Assembly (NCBI RefSeq): GCF_900104965.1 | Contig: NZ_LT629757.1 | Span: forward strand, 1,550,001 to 1,614,000 | Direction: 5' to 3' | Length of the DNA stretch: 64,000 bases | From: Nocardioides scoriae | GTDB lineage: Bacteria > Actinomycetota > Actinomycetes > Propionibacteriales > Nocardioidaceae | In this document: positions 20,476 through 29,995 of the stretch, piece by piece | Numbering within the stretch: position 1 is the stretch's first letter | How the letters are laid out: each line of letters opens with the position of its first letter | The notes under the pieces: generated by a model | What the model was told of the DNA's origin: nothing | The model's database searches: none | The model's input: only the letters and a program-made list of their open reading frames with translations | Program-made: the position numbers and the translations under genes

Positions 20476-20490
20476 GGGTGGGGGCGACGC

Positions 20491-21720
20491 TCAGGCGGGG
20501 CCGAGCGCGAGCTCCGCCGCGAGCGGCCCGGCGAGGTCGCCGCGCTCGCGCACGACCACGTCGTCGAGGTCGAGCCAGCGGGCCAGGTCGCGCAGCTCGG
20601 CGGCCAGCTCGGGCGCGGTGTCCGACGGCGCGCCGGGCTCGGCGAAGGCCGCCTGCACCAGCAGCCGCCGGCCCGCCCGGTCGGCCTTGAGGTCGACGCG
20701 CGCCACGATCCGGTCGTCGAGCAGGAACGGCAGCACGTAGTAGCCGTAGCGGCGCTGGTCGGCCGGCACGTAGATCTCGATGCGGTAGCTGAAGTCGAAG
20801 AGCCGCTCGGTGCGCTCGCGCTCCCACACCACCGGGTCGAAGGGGCTGAGCAGCGCGCGGGCACGCACCGCGCGGGGCAGCGCCGCCTCGTGGTGGAGGT
20901 ACGCCGGCCGCCCCCAGCCCTCGATCGTCACCGGCTCCAGCTCGCCGGACTCGACGAGCACGTCGACGGCGCGTCTGGCCGCCGCCTGGCCGGCCCCCCG
21001 CTGCAGCTGCAACCGGTAGTAGTCGGTGAGGCAGCGCAGCGTGGCCACCCCGTGGCTGCGCGCCGCCCGCCGGACCAGCTCGACCACGGCGTCCTCGCGC
21101 GAGGGCACCGGCAGCGCCAGCACGTGGGCCGGCAGCACCCGCTCGGGCAGGTCGTAGACCGGCTCGAACTGCGACGTGCGGCCGGCGATGGCGAGCTGGC
21201 CCGAGACGAACAGGTAGTCGAGCGCCTTGCGGGCCTCGGACCAGTTCCACCCCCAGTGCTCGCGGCTGCGGGGCGCGCCGTCGTCGAGCTGCCGGGCGGT
21301 CGCGGCCCCCCGGTCACCGACCTCGCGCAGCACCCGGGCCACGACCTCGTGGTTGCGGCGCTGCCACTCCCCCCACCGGGGGCTGGCCCGGAACTCCTCC
21401 ATCCGGTGCTGCATCACCGGCCACAGCTCGACGGGCATGAACGCCTGGACGTGGGCCCAGTACTCCACCACCCGGCGCGGGCGCTGCTCGGCGGCCCGGG
21501 TCAGCAGGGTGGTGTCGTAGGGACCCATCCGGGAGAACAGCGGCACGTAGTGGGCGCGCTGGAGCACGTTGACCGAGTCGACCTGGAGCACCCCCGTGCG
21601 GGCCAGCGTGCGGGAGAAGGTGCGCAGCGTCGGCACGGAGTGGCGCGGGTCCCGGAAGCCCTGGGCCGCGAGCGCGATCCGACGGGCCTGCGGGCGGCTG
21701 AGCTCGGCGCCGCGCCTCAC
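20491..21720 (-). CDS. YcaQ/AlkX-like winged-helix DNA glycosylase (HTH_42)
   Basis: 409 residues of the HTH_42 (AlkZ/YcaQ) superfamily, which excise bulky alkylated bases or unhook interstrand crosslinks. GTG start at 21720 overlaps the response-regulator stop as GTGA. The N-terminal region contains [17 protein letters not shown]; the QVD triplet fits the Q-hydrophobic-D catalytic motif reported for the YcaQ/AlkX branch, as opposed to Q-hydrophobic-Q in AlkZ antibiotic-resistance glycosylases. The C-terminal [20 protein letters not shown] and preceding [10 protein letters not shown] are family signatures. Cytoplasmic. Genomic proximity to the response regulator may be only positional. Confidence 0.88.
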   Translation of the reverse strand: MRRGAELSRPQARRIALAAQGFRDPRHSVPTLRTFSRTLARTGVLQVDSVNVLQRAHYVPLFSRMGPYDTTLLTRAAEQRPRRVVEYWAHVQAFMPVELWPVMQHRMEEFRASPRWGEWQRRNHEVVARVLREVGDRGAATARQLDDGAPRSREHWGWNWSEARKALDYLFVSGQLAIAGRTSQFEPVYDLPERVLPAHVLALPVPSREDAVVELVRRAARSHGVATLRCLTDYYRLQLQRGAGQAAARRAVDVLVESGELEPVTIEGWGRPAYLHHEAALPRAVRARALLSPFDPVVWERERTERLFDFSYRIEIYVPADQRRYGYYVLPFLLDDRIVARVDLKADRAGRRLLVQAAFAEPGAPSDTAPELAAELRDLARWLDLDDVVVRERGDLAGPLAAELALGPA

Positions 21721-22415
21721 GTGATGTCGAGCAGCTTCTCGCGCACGGCGTACATGACGGCCTCCATGCGCGAGTGGAGCTGGAGCTTCTCCAAGATGTT
21801 GCGCACGTGGTTCTTCACGGTGTTCTCGCTGATGAACAGCTGTCGTGCCGCGTCGCGGTTGTTGAGGCCCTGGGCCACCAGGCGCAGCACCTCGAGCTCG
21901 CGGTCGGTCAGGCGCGGGGTGGGCACCTGGTCGCGCTCGGCGCGCGACATCTCCTTGAACTCGTCGATCAGCTTGACCGCCATCGAGGGGCTGATGAGCG
22001 ACTGGCCCTCGGCGACCACGCGCACGGCCTGGGCGACCTCGTCGATGGAGGAGTCCTTGAGCAGGTAGCCCGAGGCGCCGTTCTTGACCGACTCGTAGAG
22101 GTCGCCCTCCTCGTCGCTGACCGTGAGCATGATGATCTTGACGGTCGGGACCAGCTCCTTGATCTTCATGCAGGCCTGCAGCCCCGAGCGCTTGGGCATC
22201 CGGACGTCGAGCAGCACCACGTCGGGGGCGCTGCTGACCACGATGTCGGTGGCGGCGATGCCGTCACCGGCCTCGCCGACGACCTCGATGCCGTCCTCGA
22301 CGCCGAGCAGCATCGTCAGGCCGCGGCGGAAGAGCTCCTGGTCGTCGACCACGACCACCCGGATCGGCTCGTCGCGCTCCTGCTCGCCGGCCGGCCCCTG
22401 TCCCATGTGTCCCAT
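21717..22415 (-). CDS. NarL/LuxR-family response regulator (orphan)
   Basis: About 232 residues. An N-terminal receiver domain has the acidic pair in VVVVDDQELFRRG, phosphoacceptor Asp at about residue 70 (PDVVLLDVRMPKRSG), the switch Thr in IIMLTVSD and the Lys in GYLLKDSS. The C-terminal LuxR HTH is LTDRELEVLRLVAQGL ... ISENTVKNHVRNIL. There is no histidine kinase gene adjacent, so the partner is elsewhere. Three ATG codons (22418, 22415, 22406) compete for the start; none has a clear ribosome-binding site. It is followed by the coupled glycosylase gene, so the pair could form a stress-response unit (inference). Confidence 0.93.
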   Translation of the reverse strand: MGHMGQGPAGEQERDEPIRVVVVDDQELFRRGLTMLLGVEDGIEVVGEAGDGIAATDIVVSSAPDVVLLDVRMPKRSGLQACMKIKELVPTVKIIMLTVSDEEGDLYESVKNGASGYLLKDSSIDEVAQAVRVVAEGQSLISPSMAVKLIDEFKEMSRAERDQVPTPRLTDRELEVLRLVAQGLNNRDAARQLFISENTVKNHVRNILEKLQLHSRMEAVMYAVREKLLDIT

Positions 22416-22454
22416 CATGGCAGAGCCGGGCGCCACCGGCACCCCGTGCGCAGC

Positions 22455-22488
22455 GAGGCGGCGTGGTCCCGCAGGACCACGCCGCCTC
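22455..22488 (-). terminator. Hairpin terminator of hpf
   Basis: A perfect 15-bp stem (GAGGCGGCGTGGTCC and its complement) closed by a 4-base loop (CGCA), beginning 13 bases beyond the hpf stop. It should end hpf transcription before the response regulator gene. No U-tract follows. Confidence 0.75.
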
Positions 22489-22501
22489 CTCAGCGGTGCT
22501 G

Positions 22502-23116
22502 CTAGCTCACCTCGAGGGCGATCACGCCGTAGTCGTAGCCCCGGCGGCGGTAGACCACCGAGGGCTGCTCCGACTCCTTGTCGACGAACAGGTAGAAGTC
22601 GTGGCCCACGAGCTCCATCTCGTAGAGCGCCGTCTCCAGGGTCATCGGCGAGGCCGCGTGGGACTTCTCCCGCACCACCAGCGGCCCGTCGCCGGTGACC
22701 GTCACGGGCCCGACCTTGCGGGTGCCGGTGGCGTCGTCCTCGACCTCCTCCGCCTCGGGCGGCAGGCTGCGCGACATCGCGTGGCGCAGCGACTCGGGGC
22801 TGTGCTGCCCGCGGTGGACCTTGCGGCGGTCGGCGGCCTTGCGCATCTGCGAGGCCATCTTGTCCAGGGCCAGGTCGAGGGCGGCCATCTTGTCCTCGGC
22901 ACAGGCCTCGGCGCGCACGATGGGCCCCTTGGACCGGGCCGTCAGCTCGATCCGGACGGCGCGCTCGGGCTCGCGGGCCCGCACCTCCTTCTCGAGGAGC
23001 ACGTCCACCCGGATGATCCGGTGGTCGTGCTTCTCCAGGCGCGACAACTTGTCCTCGACGTGCTCGCGAAACCGGTCCGACACCTCGCAGTGACGACTGC
23101 TGACCACGACATCCAC
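22502..23116 (-). CDS. hpf: Ribosome hibernation-promoting factor, long form
   Basis: 204 residues. Dimerises and inactivates 70S ribosomes under stress. GTG at 23116 has AGGAGG 5 bases upstream; the longer open frame is rejected. The N-terminal S30AE domain (DVVVSSRHCEVSDRFREHVE ... KMAALDLALDKMASQMRKA) is followed by a linker and the long-form C-terminal dimerisation domain (MTLETALYEMELVGHDFYLF ... SVVYRRRGYDYGVIAL). This is the actinobacterial long HPF, syntenic with Rv3241c beside secA. Its upstream region of about 279 bp contains a 12-bp tandem array. Confidence 0.95.
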   Translation of the reverse strand: MDVVVSSRHCEVSDRFREHVEDKLSRLEKHDHRIIRVDVLLEKEVRAREPERAVRIELTARSKGPIVRAEACAEDKMAALDLALDKMASQMRKAADRRKVHRGQHSPESLRHAMSRSLPPEAEEVEDDATGTRKVGPVTVTGDGPLVVREKSHAASPMTLETALYEMELVGHDFYLFVDKESEQPSVVYRRRGYDYGVIALEVS

Positions 23117-23310
23117 GCTGACCTCCTGTCCTCGGGCGCAAGCCGACCAGCGGGCGGCGTGCGCCTCGATGAGTCGGTTACCCGATGACACCCGCCCCAG
23201 GGGGGACGAGCGGAGCCCCCGGGCGGACCACTGCGACGAGTCGGAGTGTCCGCCTGGGCTCCATGCACCGACGCTAGCCGTCCTGTCCACATTTCGGTAG
23301 GGCACGCGCG

Positions 23311-23358
23311 GGTGGTCCGGCGGGTGGTCCGGCGGGTGGTCCGGCGGGTGGTCCGGCG
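23311..23358. repeat. Tandem array, 4 x GGTGGTCCGGCG
   Basis: Four perfect 12-bp copies, followed by a decayed copy (GGTCGTCCCGGA), lie in the 279-bp non-coding gap between hpf and the ComF gene. They sit about 40 bases beyond the ComF stop on the reverse strand. No other gene is seen in this gap. Confidence 0.9.
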
Positions 23359-23395
23359 GGTCGTCCCGGAGGTGGGCGGACGGGCGGGAGGGGGC

Positions 23396-24145
23396 TCACG
23401 CGGGGCCCGGCCGCGGCGCCCGACGCCGGCGCGTGGCGGCCACGACCGCCACCGCCCGGACCGGCACTCCCCCCTCCTCGAGGGCCCGCTGCGCCTCTCG
23501 GGCGGTGGTGCCCGTGGTGAGCACGTCGTCGACCAGCACCACCGTCACGGGCGTGCGGCGGGCGGCCAACCGGGCCCGGGCGGAGGCCCGGACCGCCATC
23601 GACCCGTCGCGGTTGCGCGCCCGCTCGGCCGACCCCAGGCCGGCCTGGTCGGCGACCGGGAGCCGCTGCACCAGCAGCCGGTGGACCTCGACGGCCGCGC
23701 CCGTGCGCCGTCGCAGCCGCCGCGACGCCAGCCGGGCCATCCGCAGCACCGGGTCGTGGCCGCGGGCGCGGACCACGGAAGGGGTCGAGGGCACCGGGAC
23801 CAGCACGGTGGTGGCAGGCCCGGTCGCGCCGGTCGCCACGACCGGCTCCAGCGCCGTGGCCAGGCAGTGCGCCAGCGGGTCGACCAGGGCGTAGACCGAG
23901 CGCTCCTTGTGGGCGACCACCAGCGCGCGCAGCAGGTCGGCGTACTCCCCCGCGGCGAGGCAGGGCGCCAGCCCGTCGGGGCAAGGGGTCGGGCGCACCG
24001 CGCGCGCGACGTCGGGCAGGGCGTCGCGACAGGTCCGGCACAGCGAGCGGCCCGGGTGGCCGCAGCCCACGCAGCAGCCGCCCTGGACCAGGTCGAGCCA
24101 GGCGTCGCGCACCCCACCAGGGTGGGGCGCGGCACCGGGCCGCAC
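23396..24145 (-). CDS. ComF-family phosphoribosyltransferase-like protein
   Basis: 249 residues, GTG at 24145 (GTG at the VRDAWLDLV codon is an alternative). N-terminal zinc-binding CxxC pairs (CVGC and CRTC) precede a type I phosphoribosyltransferase domain with the PRPP-binding loop VVLVDDVLTTGTTA. ComF homologues are linked to DNA uptake and recombination in some bacteria, but the reaction is unproven. It follows lpqB by 61 bp on the same strand, an arrangement shared with Rv3242c in mycobacteria. Confidence 0.88.
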   Translation of the reverse strand: MRPGAAPHPGGVRDAWLDLVQGGCCVGCGHPGRSLCRTCRDALPDVARAVRPTPCPDGLAPCLAAGEYADLLRALVVAHKERSVYALVDPLAHCLATALEPVVATGATGPATTVLVPVPSTPSVVRARGHDPVLRMARLASRRLRRRTGAAVEVHRLLVQRLPVADQAGLGSAERARNRDGSMAVRASARARLAARRTPVTVVLVDDVLTTGTTAREAQRALEEGGVPVRAVAVVAATRRRRAPRPGPA

Positions 24146-24206
24146 CAGCCGGTCCGCCCGGGGCTGTGGACGGCCGGGGCGGCAGGCACGACGGTGGTGC
24201 GGGCGG

Positions 24207-25949
24207 CTAGGGCGCGTAGTCGGCGGCCGAGATCTTGCTGCTGGTCAGCGGCCAGGTGCCGGTGTCGCTGAGCGTGAACAGCTGCTGCCGGGAGTCGACG
24301 AGCCGCAGCGGCACCTCCAGCTGCGGCGAGACGGCCAGGGCGGTGCCGACACCGCGGAACAGGCTCGGCTCCACCAGCCCCGGCTCGACGGGCGAGCCGT
24401 CGGAGGAGAGGAAGGCGACCCGGCTGGTCTCGCGCGAGGGACGGGTCAGGACGGCCAGGGTGCCGGGGTCGCGCCACCCGACGTCGACGACGGCCGCGCC
24501 GTCGGTGCTCGCCCGGAACACCCGCGTCCGACCGGTGCCGGCGACCTGGCCCTCGTCGGTGCGCAGCACGTCGACGACCCGCACCTCGCCGGGCCGGTCC
24601 CCGCCGAGGACGACCGCGAGCCGGGTGCCGTCGCGCGACACGGTGGCGGCCACGACGTCGCGACCGCTGACGCCGGGCACGTCCAGCGCCCGGGCCCGGC
24701 CCGAGGAGACCACCAGCACCCGCGCGCCGCTGCGGCTCCGATCGACGATCCACAGGTCGCCGAACAGGTCGTACGACGGCCGCAGCAGGTCGGTGCCGTC
24801 GACCACCCGGGTGACCGGGGTGTCGTCGGTGGCGCCGTCGAGCAGCGCCTGGAACACGGTCGTGCCGTCCGCCGAGACGGCCGAGACCTGTGCCGGGGCC
24901 TCGCTGACGGCCAGGGAGCGCATCGCGTAGCCGGGCTTGCCCAGCGGACCCGGCACCGAGCGCGCCGACCCGGTGGAGAACTCCACGACGCGGCCGTTGC
25001 GCAGCCCGTGCAGCACGGGCTCCGTGGTGCCCGCGGCGTCGTAGTCGTCGCCGCTGAGCACCGAGGCGTCGATGCTGCCGCCCGGCAGCGGCACCGCGGC
25101 CCCGCCGACGGTCAGCCGGACCCGCTCGATGCCCGGCACCTGCCGCAGCGTCCAGGCCAGCTGGTCGACGGCCCGCTCGAGGTCCTCGGGGGGTGCCCGC
25201 AGCACGTCGCGGGTCAGCGGCACCTCGGCCACGCCGCTCTCGGTGACCACGACCGACAGGTCGAGACCGGTGCCGCGCGGGAAGGCGGAGCGGGTGACCT
25301 CGGACAGGGCCGGGCCCGGGCCGGCGAGCACGCCGCGCACCAGGTTGGTGGCCGACTGCTCCCCCCGCGGGATGAAGACGGGGTCCGGCAGCAGGGTGCG
25401 ACCGGTCTGGTCGAAGAAGTAGAGGTCGAAGCGCTCGAAGCTGCGGTTGAAGAACGACGTGGGCACGACCAGCGCGTCGACCGGGTTGTCGATGCGCCAC
25501 TGGCCGCCCTCGGAGACCAGGTCGAGGCCCAGGGTGGTGGAGCGGCCCGGCGGGTCGTTGCGCCACCCGCCGCGCGAGTCCAGCCGGCGCACGTCGGACA
25601 GGCGCACGTCGGCGCCGCCGGCGGACGGGGTCACCGTGGAGGCCTCGTAGACCATGGTCCCGCGGTTGGGCCGCCACGACGCCGAGGCCCGTTCGGAGAG
25701 GAACTCCCGGGCCACCTTGGTGGACAGCGGGTTGGCCTGCATCGCCACCAGGAAGCCCGAGACGATCGCCGCGGGCGAGCCGTCCTCGGCGGGCCCCGGC
25801 GGGTTGAAGTACGGCGCGTCCAGGCGCTGGTCGGGCCGGTCGGCGGCCTGGCGTCGCACCGGCCCCGACTCGGGCAGCGTCGAGCAGCCGGCGAGGAGCA
25901 GCAGCACGGCGACCAGCACCGTCAGCAGGACCGGGCCGCGGCGGGTCAC
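24207..25949 (-). CDS. lpqB: Lipoprotein LpqB (MtrAB accessory)
   Basis: 580 residues; GTG at 25949 overlaps the mtrB stop as GTGA. The signal peptide ends in a lipobox (LLLLAGCSTLPESGPV), so it is lipid-anchored outside the membrane. The N-terminal part includes a GerMN-type domain (EQSATNLVRGVLAGPGPAL ... DLERAVDQLAWTLRQ); the rest is a WD-like beta propeller. In mycobacteria LpqB binds the MtrB sensor domain and modulates MtrA phosphorylation. The order mtrA-mtrB-lpqB is conserved here, which strongly supports the name. Confidence 0.95.
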   Translation of the reverse strand: MTRRGPVLLTVLVAVLLLLAGCSTLPESGPVRRQAADRPDQRLDAPYFNPPGPAEDGSPAAIVSGFLVAMQANPLSTKVAREFLSERASASWRPNRGTMVYEASTVTPSAGGADVRLSDVRRLDSRGGWRNDPPGRSTTLGLDLVSEGGQWRIDNPVDALVVPTSFFNRSFERFDLYFFDQTGRTLLPDPVFIPRGEQSATNLVRGVLAGPGPALSEVTRSAFPRGTGLDLSVVVTESGVAEVPLTRDVLRAPPEDLERAVDQLAWTLRQVPGIERVRLTVGGAAVPLPGGSIDASVLSGDDYDAAGTTEPVLHGLRNGRVVEFSTGSARSVPGPLGKPGYAMRSLAVSEAPAQVSAVSADGTTVFQALLDGATDDTPVTRVVDGTDLLRPSYDLFGDLWIVDRSRSGARVLVVSSGRARALDVPGVSGRDVVAATVSRDGTRLAVVLGGDRPGEVRVVDVLRTDEGQVAGTGRTRVFRASTDGAAVVDVGWRDPGTLAVLTRPSRETSRVAFLSSDGSPVEPGLVEPSLFRGVGTALAVSPQLEVPLRLVDSRQQLFTLSDTGTWPLTSSKISAADYAP

Positions 25950-27706
25950 GTCGGCCTCCGCGGGGACGGGCCGGCGGCGGCCGGGTCGGCGGCGCCGGGG
26001 CCGGTCGCGGGACCGGTCGCAGGACCGGTCGCGGGTCCCGTCGCGGGGACGGTCGGGCTCCCCGGGGCCACGGGCGCGCGCCGGGGCGAGATCCGCAGGT
26101 CGTCGGGCACCAGGGGCAGCGGGCTGTGGGTGACGGCGTCACCGGCGCGCCGGGGCAGCGTCAGCCGGAAGTGGGCACCGCCGCCGGGCGTGCCCCAGGC
26201 CTGCAGCCAGCCCCCGTGGAGGCGGGCGTCCTCGAGCGCGATCGCCAGGCCGAGGCCGGTGCCGCCGGTGGTGCGGGCGCGGGCGGGGTCGGCGCGCCAG
26301 AACCGGTTGAAGACCATGGCCGACTGCCCGGGCTCCAGGCCCACGCCGTGGTCGCGCACGGTCAGCGCCGTGGTGGTGCCGTCGGTGGCCAGCCGCAGCT
26401 GCACGCCCTCGGCGTCCGCGTGGTCGATGGCGTTGGTGACCAGGTTGCGCACGATCCGCTCGACCCGGCGCACGTCGGCCTCGACCATGAACACGCCCTC
26501 GTCGACCACCTCGAGGGGGACCCCGCGCTGGCGGGCCATCGGGCTGGTCGCCCCGACGACGCGGTGGGCGATGTCGCCGAGGTTGACGTCCTCGACCTCG
26601 AGTACGGCCGCCCCGGCGTCGAAGCGGCTGATCTCGAGCAGGTCGGCGAGCAGGTTCTCGAAGCGGTCGAGCTCGCCCTGGAGCAGCTCGGCGGCCCGGG
26701 CCGTCACGGGGTCGAAGTCGTGGCGGGCGTCGTGGATGATGTCGCCGGCCATCCGCACGGTCGTCAGCGGGGTGCGCAGCTCGTGGGACACGTCGGAGAC
26801 GAAGGTGCGCTGCACCCGGGAGAGCTCGACCAGCTTGCGGATCTGCGACTGCAGGGCCTCGGCCATCTGGTTGAACGAGGTCGCCAGGCGGGCGATGTCG
26901 TCCTCGCCGCTGACCTGCATCCGCTCCTCGAGCCGGCCCGAGGCGATCCGCTCGGCCACGCGCCGCGCGAGCCGCACGGGCGTGATCACCTGCCGGGTGA
27001 CCAGCAGCGCCACCCCGGCGATGAGCAGCAGCAGCACCAGCCCCGCCACGAGGAGCACCTGGCGCAGCAGCGTCAGGGTCTGCTGCTCCTCCCCCATCGG
27101 GAACAGGTAGTAGAGCGCGTAGCTGCCGCCGTCCGAGGGCAGCACCACGGTCGAGCCGACCACGACGCCGGGCTGCGACTCGGGCGCGTCCAGCCCGAGG
27201 TAGCGGATCCGGGTGAAGGTCCAGGCCAGCTCGTCGCGGCCCTGCTCGACGACCGACCCGAGCGACTCCGGCACGCTGACCGGGTCGACCTCCGGCGTGG
27301 TCCGCACGCCCGACGGCGCCGCCCCGTCGCCGACCGGGCCCTCGACCACGACCTCGAAGCCCTTGGCGTCGCCGCGGGCCACCAGCGTCTCGACCAGCAG
27401 CCGCAGCTGGGTCTCGGGGTCGAAGTCGTTGCCTCCCGCGGAGCCGAGCCGCTCGCGCACGATGGCGGTCTCGGTGCGGGCCTCGGCCACCGACGAGTCG
27501 ACGCGGCCCTGGACCAGGCCGTCGGAGATCTGGCGGGTCACCATCACCCCGACGGAGCCGACCACCAGGGCGCTGAGCACCACGATGGCGGTGACGACGC
27601 GGGTGCGCAGCGAGCGGCGCCAGAACCCCAGGGTGGCGCGGGGCAGGCGCCGACCGGCCGCGAGCGCCCGGTCGAGCCGGGTCTCAGGCCTCGCCGGCGG
27701 GGTCAT
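25946..27706 (-). CDS. mtrB: Sensor histidine kinase MtrB
   Basis: 586 residues; overlaps the mtrA 3' end by 23 bp. Two membrane segments (VVTAIVVLSALVVGSVGVMV and VAGLVLLLLIAGVALLV) enclose an extracytoplasmic sensor domain of about 160 residues. A HAMP domain (RQVITPVRLARRVAERIASG) and HisKA domain (FVSDVSHELRTPLTTVRMAG, with phospho-His) follow, then the ATPase domain with N box (RIVRNLVTNAIDHA) and G boxes (DHGVGL, TGGTGLGLAI). It partners MtrA in controlling cell-wall metabolism and division. The C-terminus is a low-complexity tail of ATGP repeats encoded by a 12-bp tandem array, unusual for MtrB. Confidence 0.97.
   Translation of the reverse strand: MTPPARPETRLDRALAAGRRLPRATLGFWRRSLRTRVVTAIVVLSALVVGSVGVMVTRQISDGLVQGRVDSSVAEARTETAIVRERLGSAGGNDFDPETQLRLLVETLVARGDAKGFEVVVEGPVGDGAAPSGVRTTPEVDPVSVPESLGSVVEQGRDELAWTFTRIRYLGLDAPESQPGVVVGSTVVLPSDGGSYALYYLFPMGEEQQTLTLLRQVLLVAGLVLLLLIAGVALLVTRQVITPVRLARRVAERIASGRLEERMQVSGEDDIARLATSFNQMAEALQSQIRKLVELSRVQRTFVSDVSHELRTPLTTVRMAGDIIHDARHDFDPVTARAAELLQGELDRFENLLADLLEISRFDAGAAVLEVEDVNLGDIAHRVVGATSPMARQRGVPLEVVDEGVFMVEADVRRVERIVRNLVTNAIDHADAEGVQLRLATDGTTTALTVRDHGVGLEPGQSAMVFNRFWRADPARARTTGGTGLGLAIALEDARLHGGWLQAWGTPGGGAHFRLTLPRRAGDAVTHSPLPLVPDDLRISPRRAPVAPGSPTVPATGPATGPATGPATGPGAADPAAAGPSPRRPT
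26001..26048. repeat. 12-bp tandem array in 3' end of mtrB
   Basis: Four imperfect copies of CCGGTCGCGGGA (three near-identical, the fourth degenerate). Read on the reverse strand they encode consecutive ATGP repeats in the MtrB tail. Because the unit is a multiple of three, copy-number change keeps the frame. Confidence 0.85.
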
Positions 27707-28403
27707 CGGTCGAGCCTGCCTTGTAGCCGACGCCGCGCACCGTCACCACGATGGTGGGGTTCTCGGGGTCGCTCTCGATCTTGGCGCGCAGGCGCTGCAC
27801 GTGCACGTTGACCAGGCGGGTGTCGGCGGCGTGGCGGTAGCCCCACACCTGCTCGAGCAGCACCTCGCGGGTGAAGACCTTGCGGGGGTTCTGGGCCAGG
27901 CAGACCAGCAGGTCGAACTCCAGGGGCGTCAGCCCGATGGGGGCGCCCGCCCGGGTGACCTCGTGGCCGACCACGTCGATGGACAGGTCGCCGATCTGCA
28001 GGGTCGCGGGCGCCGGCACCTCGAAGCGGCGGACCCGGGCGCGGATCCGCGCCACGAGCTCCTTGGGCTTGAACGGCTTGGCGACGTAGTCGTCGGCGCC
28101 GGACTCCAGCCCCACGACGACGTCGACGGTGTCGCTGCGGGCGGTGAGCATCACGATCGGGACGCCGGACTCGGCGCGGATCTCGCGGCAGACGTCGACG
28201 CCGTCCTTGCCCGGCAGCATCAGGTCCAGCAGCACCACGTCGGGGCGGAAGGACCGGAACGCGTCGAGCGCGAGGTCGCCACGGGTGACGACCTCGCTCA
28301 CGAACCCCTCGGTGCGCAGCACGAGGGTCAGCATCTCCGCCAGGGCCGCGTCGTCGTCGACGACGAGGACCCGGGGGCGCTCGACCACCTCGTGCTGCGC
28401 CAC
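27684..28403 (-). CDS. mtrA: Response regulator MtrA (OmpR family)
   Basis: 239 residues from GTG 28403, 4 bp after the ahcY stop; the longer frame runs back into ahcY and is rejected. The receiver domain has VLVVDDDAALAEML, phosphoacceptor Asp60 (VVLLDLMLPGKDG), IVMLTARSD and the Lys in DDYVAKPFKP. The C-terminal winged helix includes LTPLEFDLLVCLAQNP and the recognition helix DTRLVNVHVQRLRAKIE. It is an essential regulator of division and cell-wall genes in many actinobacteria. Unlike M. tuberculosis, no thymidylate kinase gene separates it from ahcY. Confidence 0.97.
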   Translation of the reverse strand: MAQHEVVERPRVLVVDDDAALAEMLTLVLRTEGFVSEVVTRGDLALDAFRSFRPDVVLLDLMLPGKDGVDVCREIRAESGVPIVMLTARSDTVDVVVGLESGADDYVAKPFKPKELVARIRARVRRFEVPAPATLQIGDLSIDVVGHEVTRAGAPIGLTPLEFDLLVCLAQNPRKVFTREVLLEQVWGYRHAADTRLVNVHVQRLRAKIESDPENPTIVVTVRGVGYKAGSTDDPAGEA

Positions 28404-28407
28404 GACG

Positions 28408-29847
28408 TCAGTAGCGGTACTGCTCGGACTTGTAGGGACCCTCGGCGGGGATCCCCAGGTAGGCGGCCTGGTCGTCGGTGAGCGTGGTGAGGTTGACCCC
28501 CAGCGCACCGAGGTGGAGCCGCGCGACCTCCTCGTCGAGGTGCTTGGGCAGCACGTAGACGCCGACCGGGTAGTCCTCGGTCCTGGTGAAGATCTCGATC
28601 TGCGCGAGGACCTGGTTGGTGAACGAGTTCGACATCACGAACGACGGGTGGCCGGTCGCGTTGCCGAGGTTCATCAGGCGCCCCTCGGACAGGATGATGA
28701 TCGCCTTGCCGTCGGGGAACGTCCACAGGTCGACCTGCGGCTTGACGTTCTTGCGCTGCGCGACGCCGTCGGCCTCGAGGCCGGCCATGTCGATCTCGTT
28801 GTCGAAGTGACCGATGTTGCCGACGATCGCGTTGTGCTTCATCGCCCGCATGTGCTCGAGCGTCACGACGTCCTTGTTGCCGGTCGAGGTGATGATGATG
28901 TCGGCGTGCGGCAGGGCGTTCTCGAGGGTGTCGACCTGGTAGCCGTCCATCGCCGCCTGGAGCGCGCAGATGGGGTCGATCTCGGTGACGATCACGCGCG
29001 CGCCCTGGCCGCGCAGCGACTCGGCGCAGCCCTTGCCGACGTCGCCGTAGCCGGCCACGACCGCGACCTTGCCGCCGATGAGGACGTCGGTGGCGCGGTT
29101 GATGCCGTCGATGAGCGAGTGGCGGCAGCCGTACTTGTTGTCGAACTTGGACTTGGTGACCGAGTCGTTGACGTTGATCGCCGGGAAGAGCAGCTTGCCG
29201 TCGCGCATCATCTCGTAGAGACGGTGCACCCCGGTGGTCGTCTCCTCGGTGACGCCCTTGACCGAGTTGGCGATCGGGCCCCAGTGGTCGGTGCTCTTCG
29301 CGAGCTGCGCGCCGAGGACCTCGAAGATGATCCGCTGCTCGTTGCTGCCGGCGGTGGCGGGGTCGGGTGCCTGGCCGGTCTTCTCGGCCTGGACGCCGAG
29401 GTGCAGCAGCAGGGTGGCGTCGCCACCGTCGTCGAGGATCATGTTGGGCAGCTCGTCGGCGCCCTGCGAGGACCAGTCGAGGATCTGCTGGGTGCACCAC
29501 CAGTATTCCTCCAGCGACTCGCCCTTCCAGGCGAAGACCGGGACGCCGGCGGGGGCGTCGGGGGTGCCGTCGCGGCCCACGACGACCGCGGCCGCGGCGT
29601 GGTCCTGGGTGGAGAAGATGTTGCAGGAGGCCCAGCGGACCTCCGCGCCGAGGTCCACGAGGGTCTCGATGAGCACGGCGGTCTGGATCGTCATGTGCAG
29701 CGATCCCGCGATCTTGGCGCCGGCGAGGGGCTTGTCCTTGCCGTAGCGCTCGCGCATCGCCATCAGGCCGGGCATCTCGTGCTCGGCGAGCTCGATCTCG
29801 GTCCGGCCGTAGTCGGCCAGGGTCAGGTCGGCGACCTTGAAGTCCAT
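28408..29847 (-). CDS. ahcY: S-adenosyl-L-homocysteine hydrolase
   Basis: 479 residues. It reversibly splits S-adenosylhomocysteine into adenosine and homocysteine with bound NAD+, keeping methyltransferases active. ATG at 29847 has AAGGA 6-7 bases upstream. The NAD-binding motif [20 protein letters not shown], the [13 protein letters not shown] segment and the C-terminal KSEQYRY signature are all present. The methyl cycle is relevant because a SAM-dependent methyltransferase domain is encoded in the surface-glycan island. The gene is in a run with mtrA-mtrB-lpqB. Two hairpins lie in its 5' leader. Confidence 0.97.
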   Translation of the reverse strand: MDFKVADLTLADYGRTEIELAEHEMPGLMAMRERYGKDKPLAGAKIAGSLHMTIQTAVLIETLVDLGAEVRWASCNIFSTQDHAAAAVVVGRDGTPDAPAGVPVFAWKGESLEEYWWCTQQILDWSSQGADELPNMILDDGGDATLLLHLGVQAEKTGQAPDPATAGSNEQRIIFEVLGAQLAKSTDHWGPIANSVKGVTEETTTGVHRLYEMMRDGKLLFPAINVNDSVTKSKFDNKYGCRHSLIDGINRATDVLIGGKVAVVAGYGDVGKGCAESLRGQGARVIVTEIDPICALQAAMDGYQVDTLENALPHADIIITSTGNKDVVTLEHMRAMKHNAIVGNIGHFDNEIDMAGLEADGVAQRKNVKPQVDLWTFPDGKAIIILSEGRLMNLGNATGHPSFVMSNSFTNQVLAQIEIFTRTEDYPVGVYVLPKHLDEEVARLHLGALGVNLTTLTDDQAAYLGIPAEGPYKSEQYRY

Positions 29848-29895
29848 GGGGGGTCCTTGTCAGGAGAGGGTGTGGGTCGGGTCTCGGACGACCGC

Positions 29896-29932
29896 CCGCG
29901 TCGGGTGACGCGGCCCGCAGCAGCACTGCGGG
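29896..29932 (-). other. Two consecutive hairpins in ahcY leader
   Basis: CCGCGTC/GACGCGG (loop of 4) at 29896-29913 is followed directly by CCCGCAG/CTGCGGG (loop of 5) at 29914-29932, within the gap between the CDF gene and ahcY. They could end CDF transcription or be a structured ahcY leader. They do not match the SAH riboswitch consensus as I recall it. Confidence 0.45.
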
Positions 29933-29995
29933 CGGGGTGGGGCGACCCGTCGAGGCGTCAGACCACGATCTCGTGCGAAAGGCGCAGGCAGGAGT

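Noticed and set aside
28404-28508. Upstream extension of mtrA by 35 codons
   Set aside because: The extension lies inside the 3' end of ahcY and has no MtrA-like sequence; GTG at 28403 fits the family N-terminus.
29848-29995. Possible SAH riboswitch before ahcY
   Set aside because: The conserved core I remember (CGAGGAGCGCUGC ... CCAGGCUCG) is not present on the ahcY strand; only two simple stem-loops are seen.
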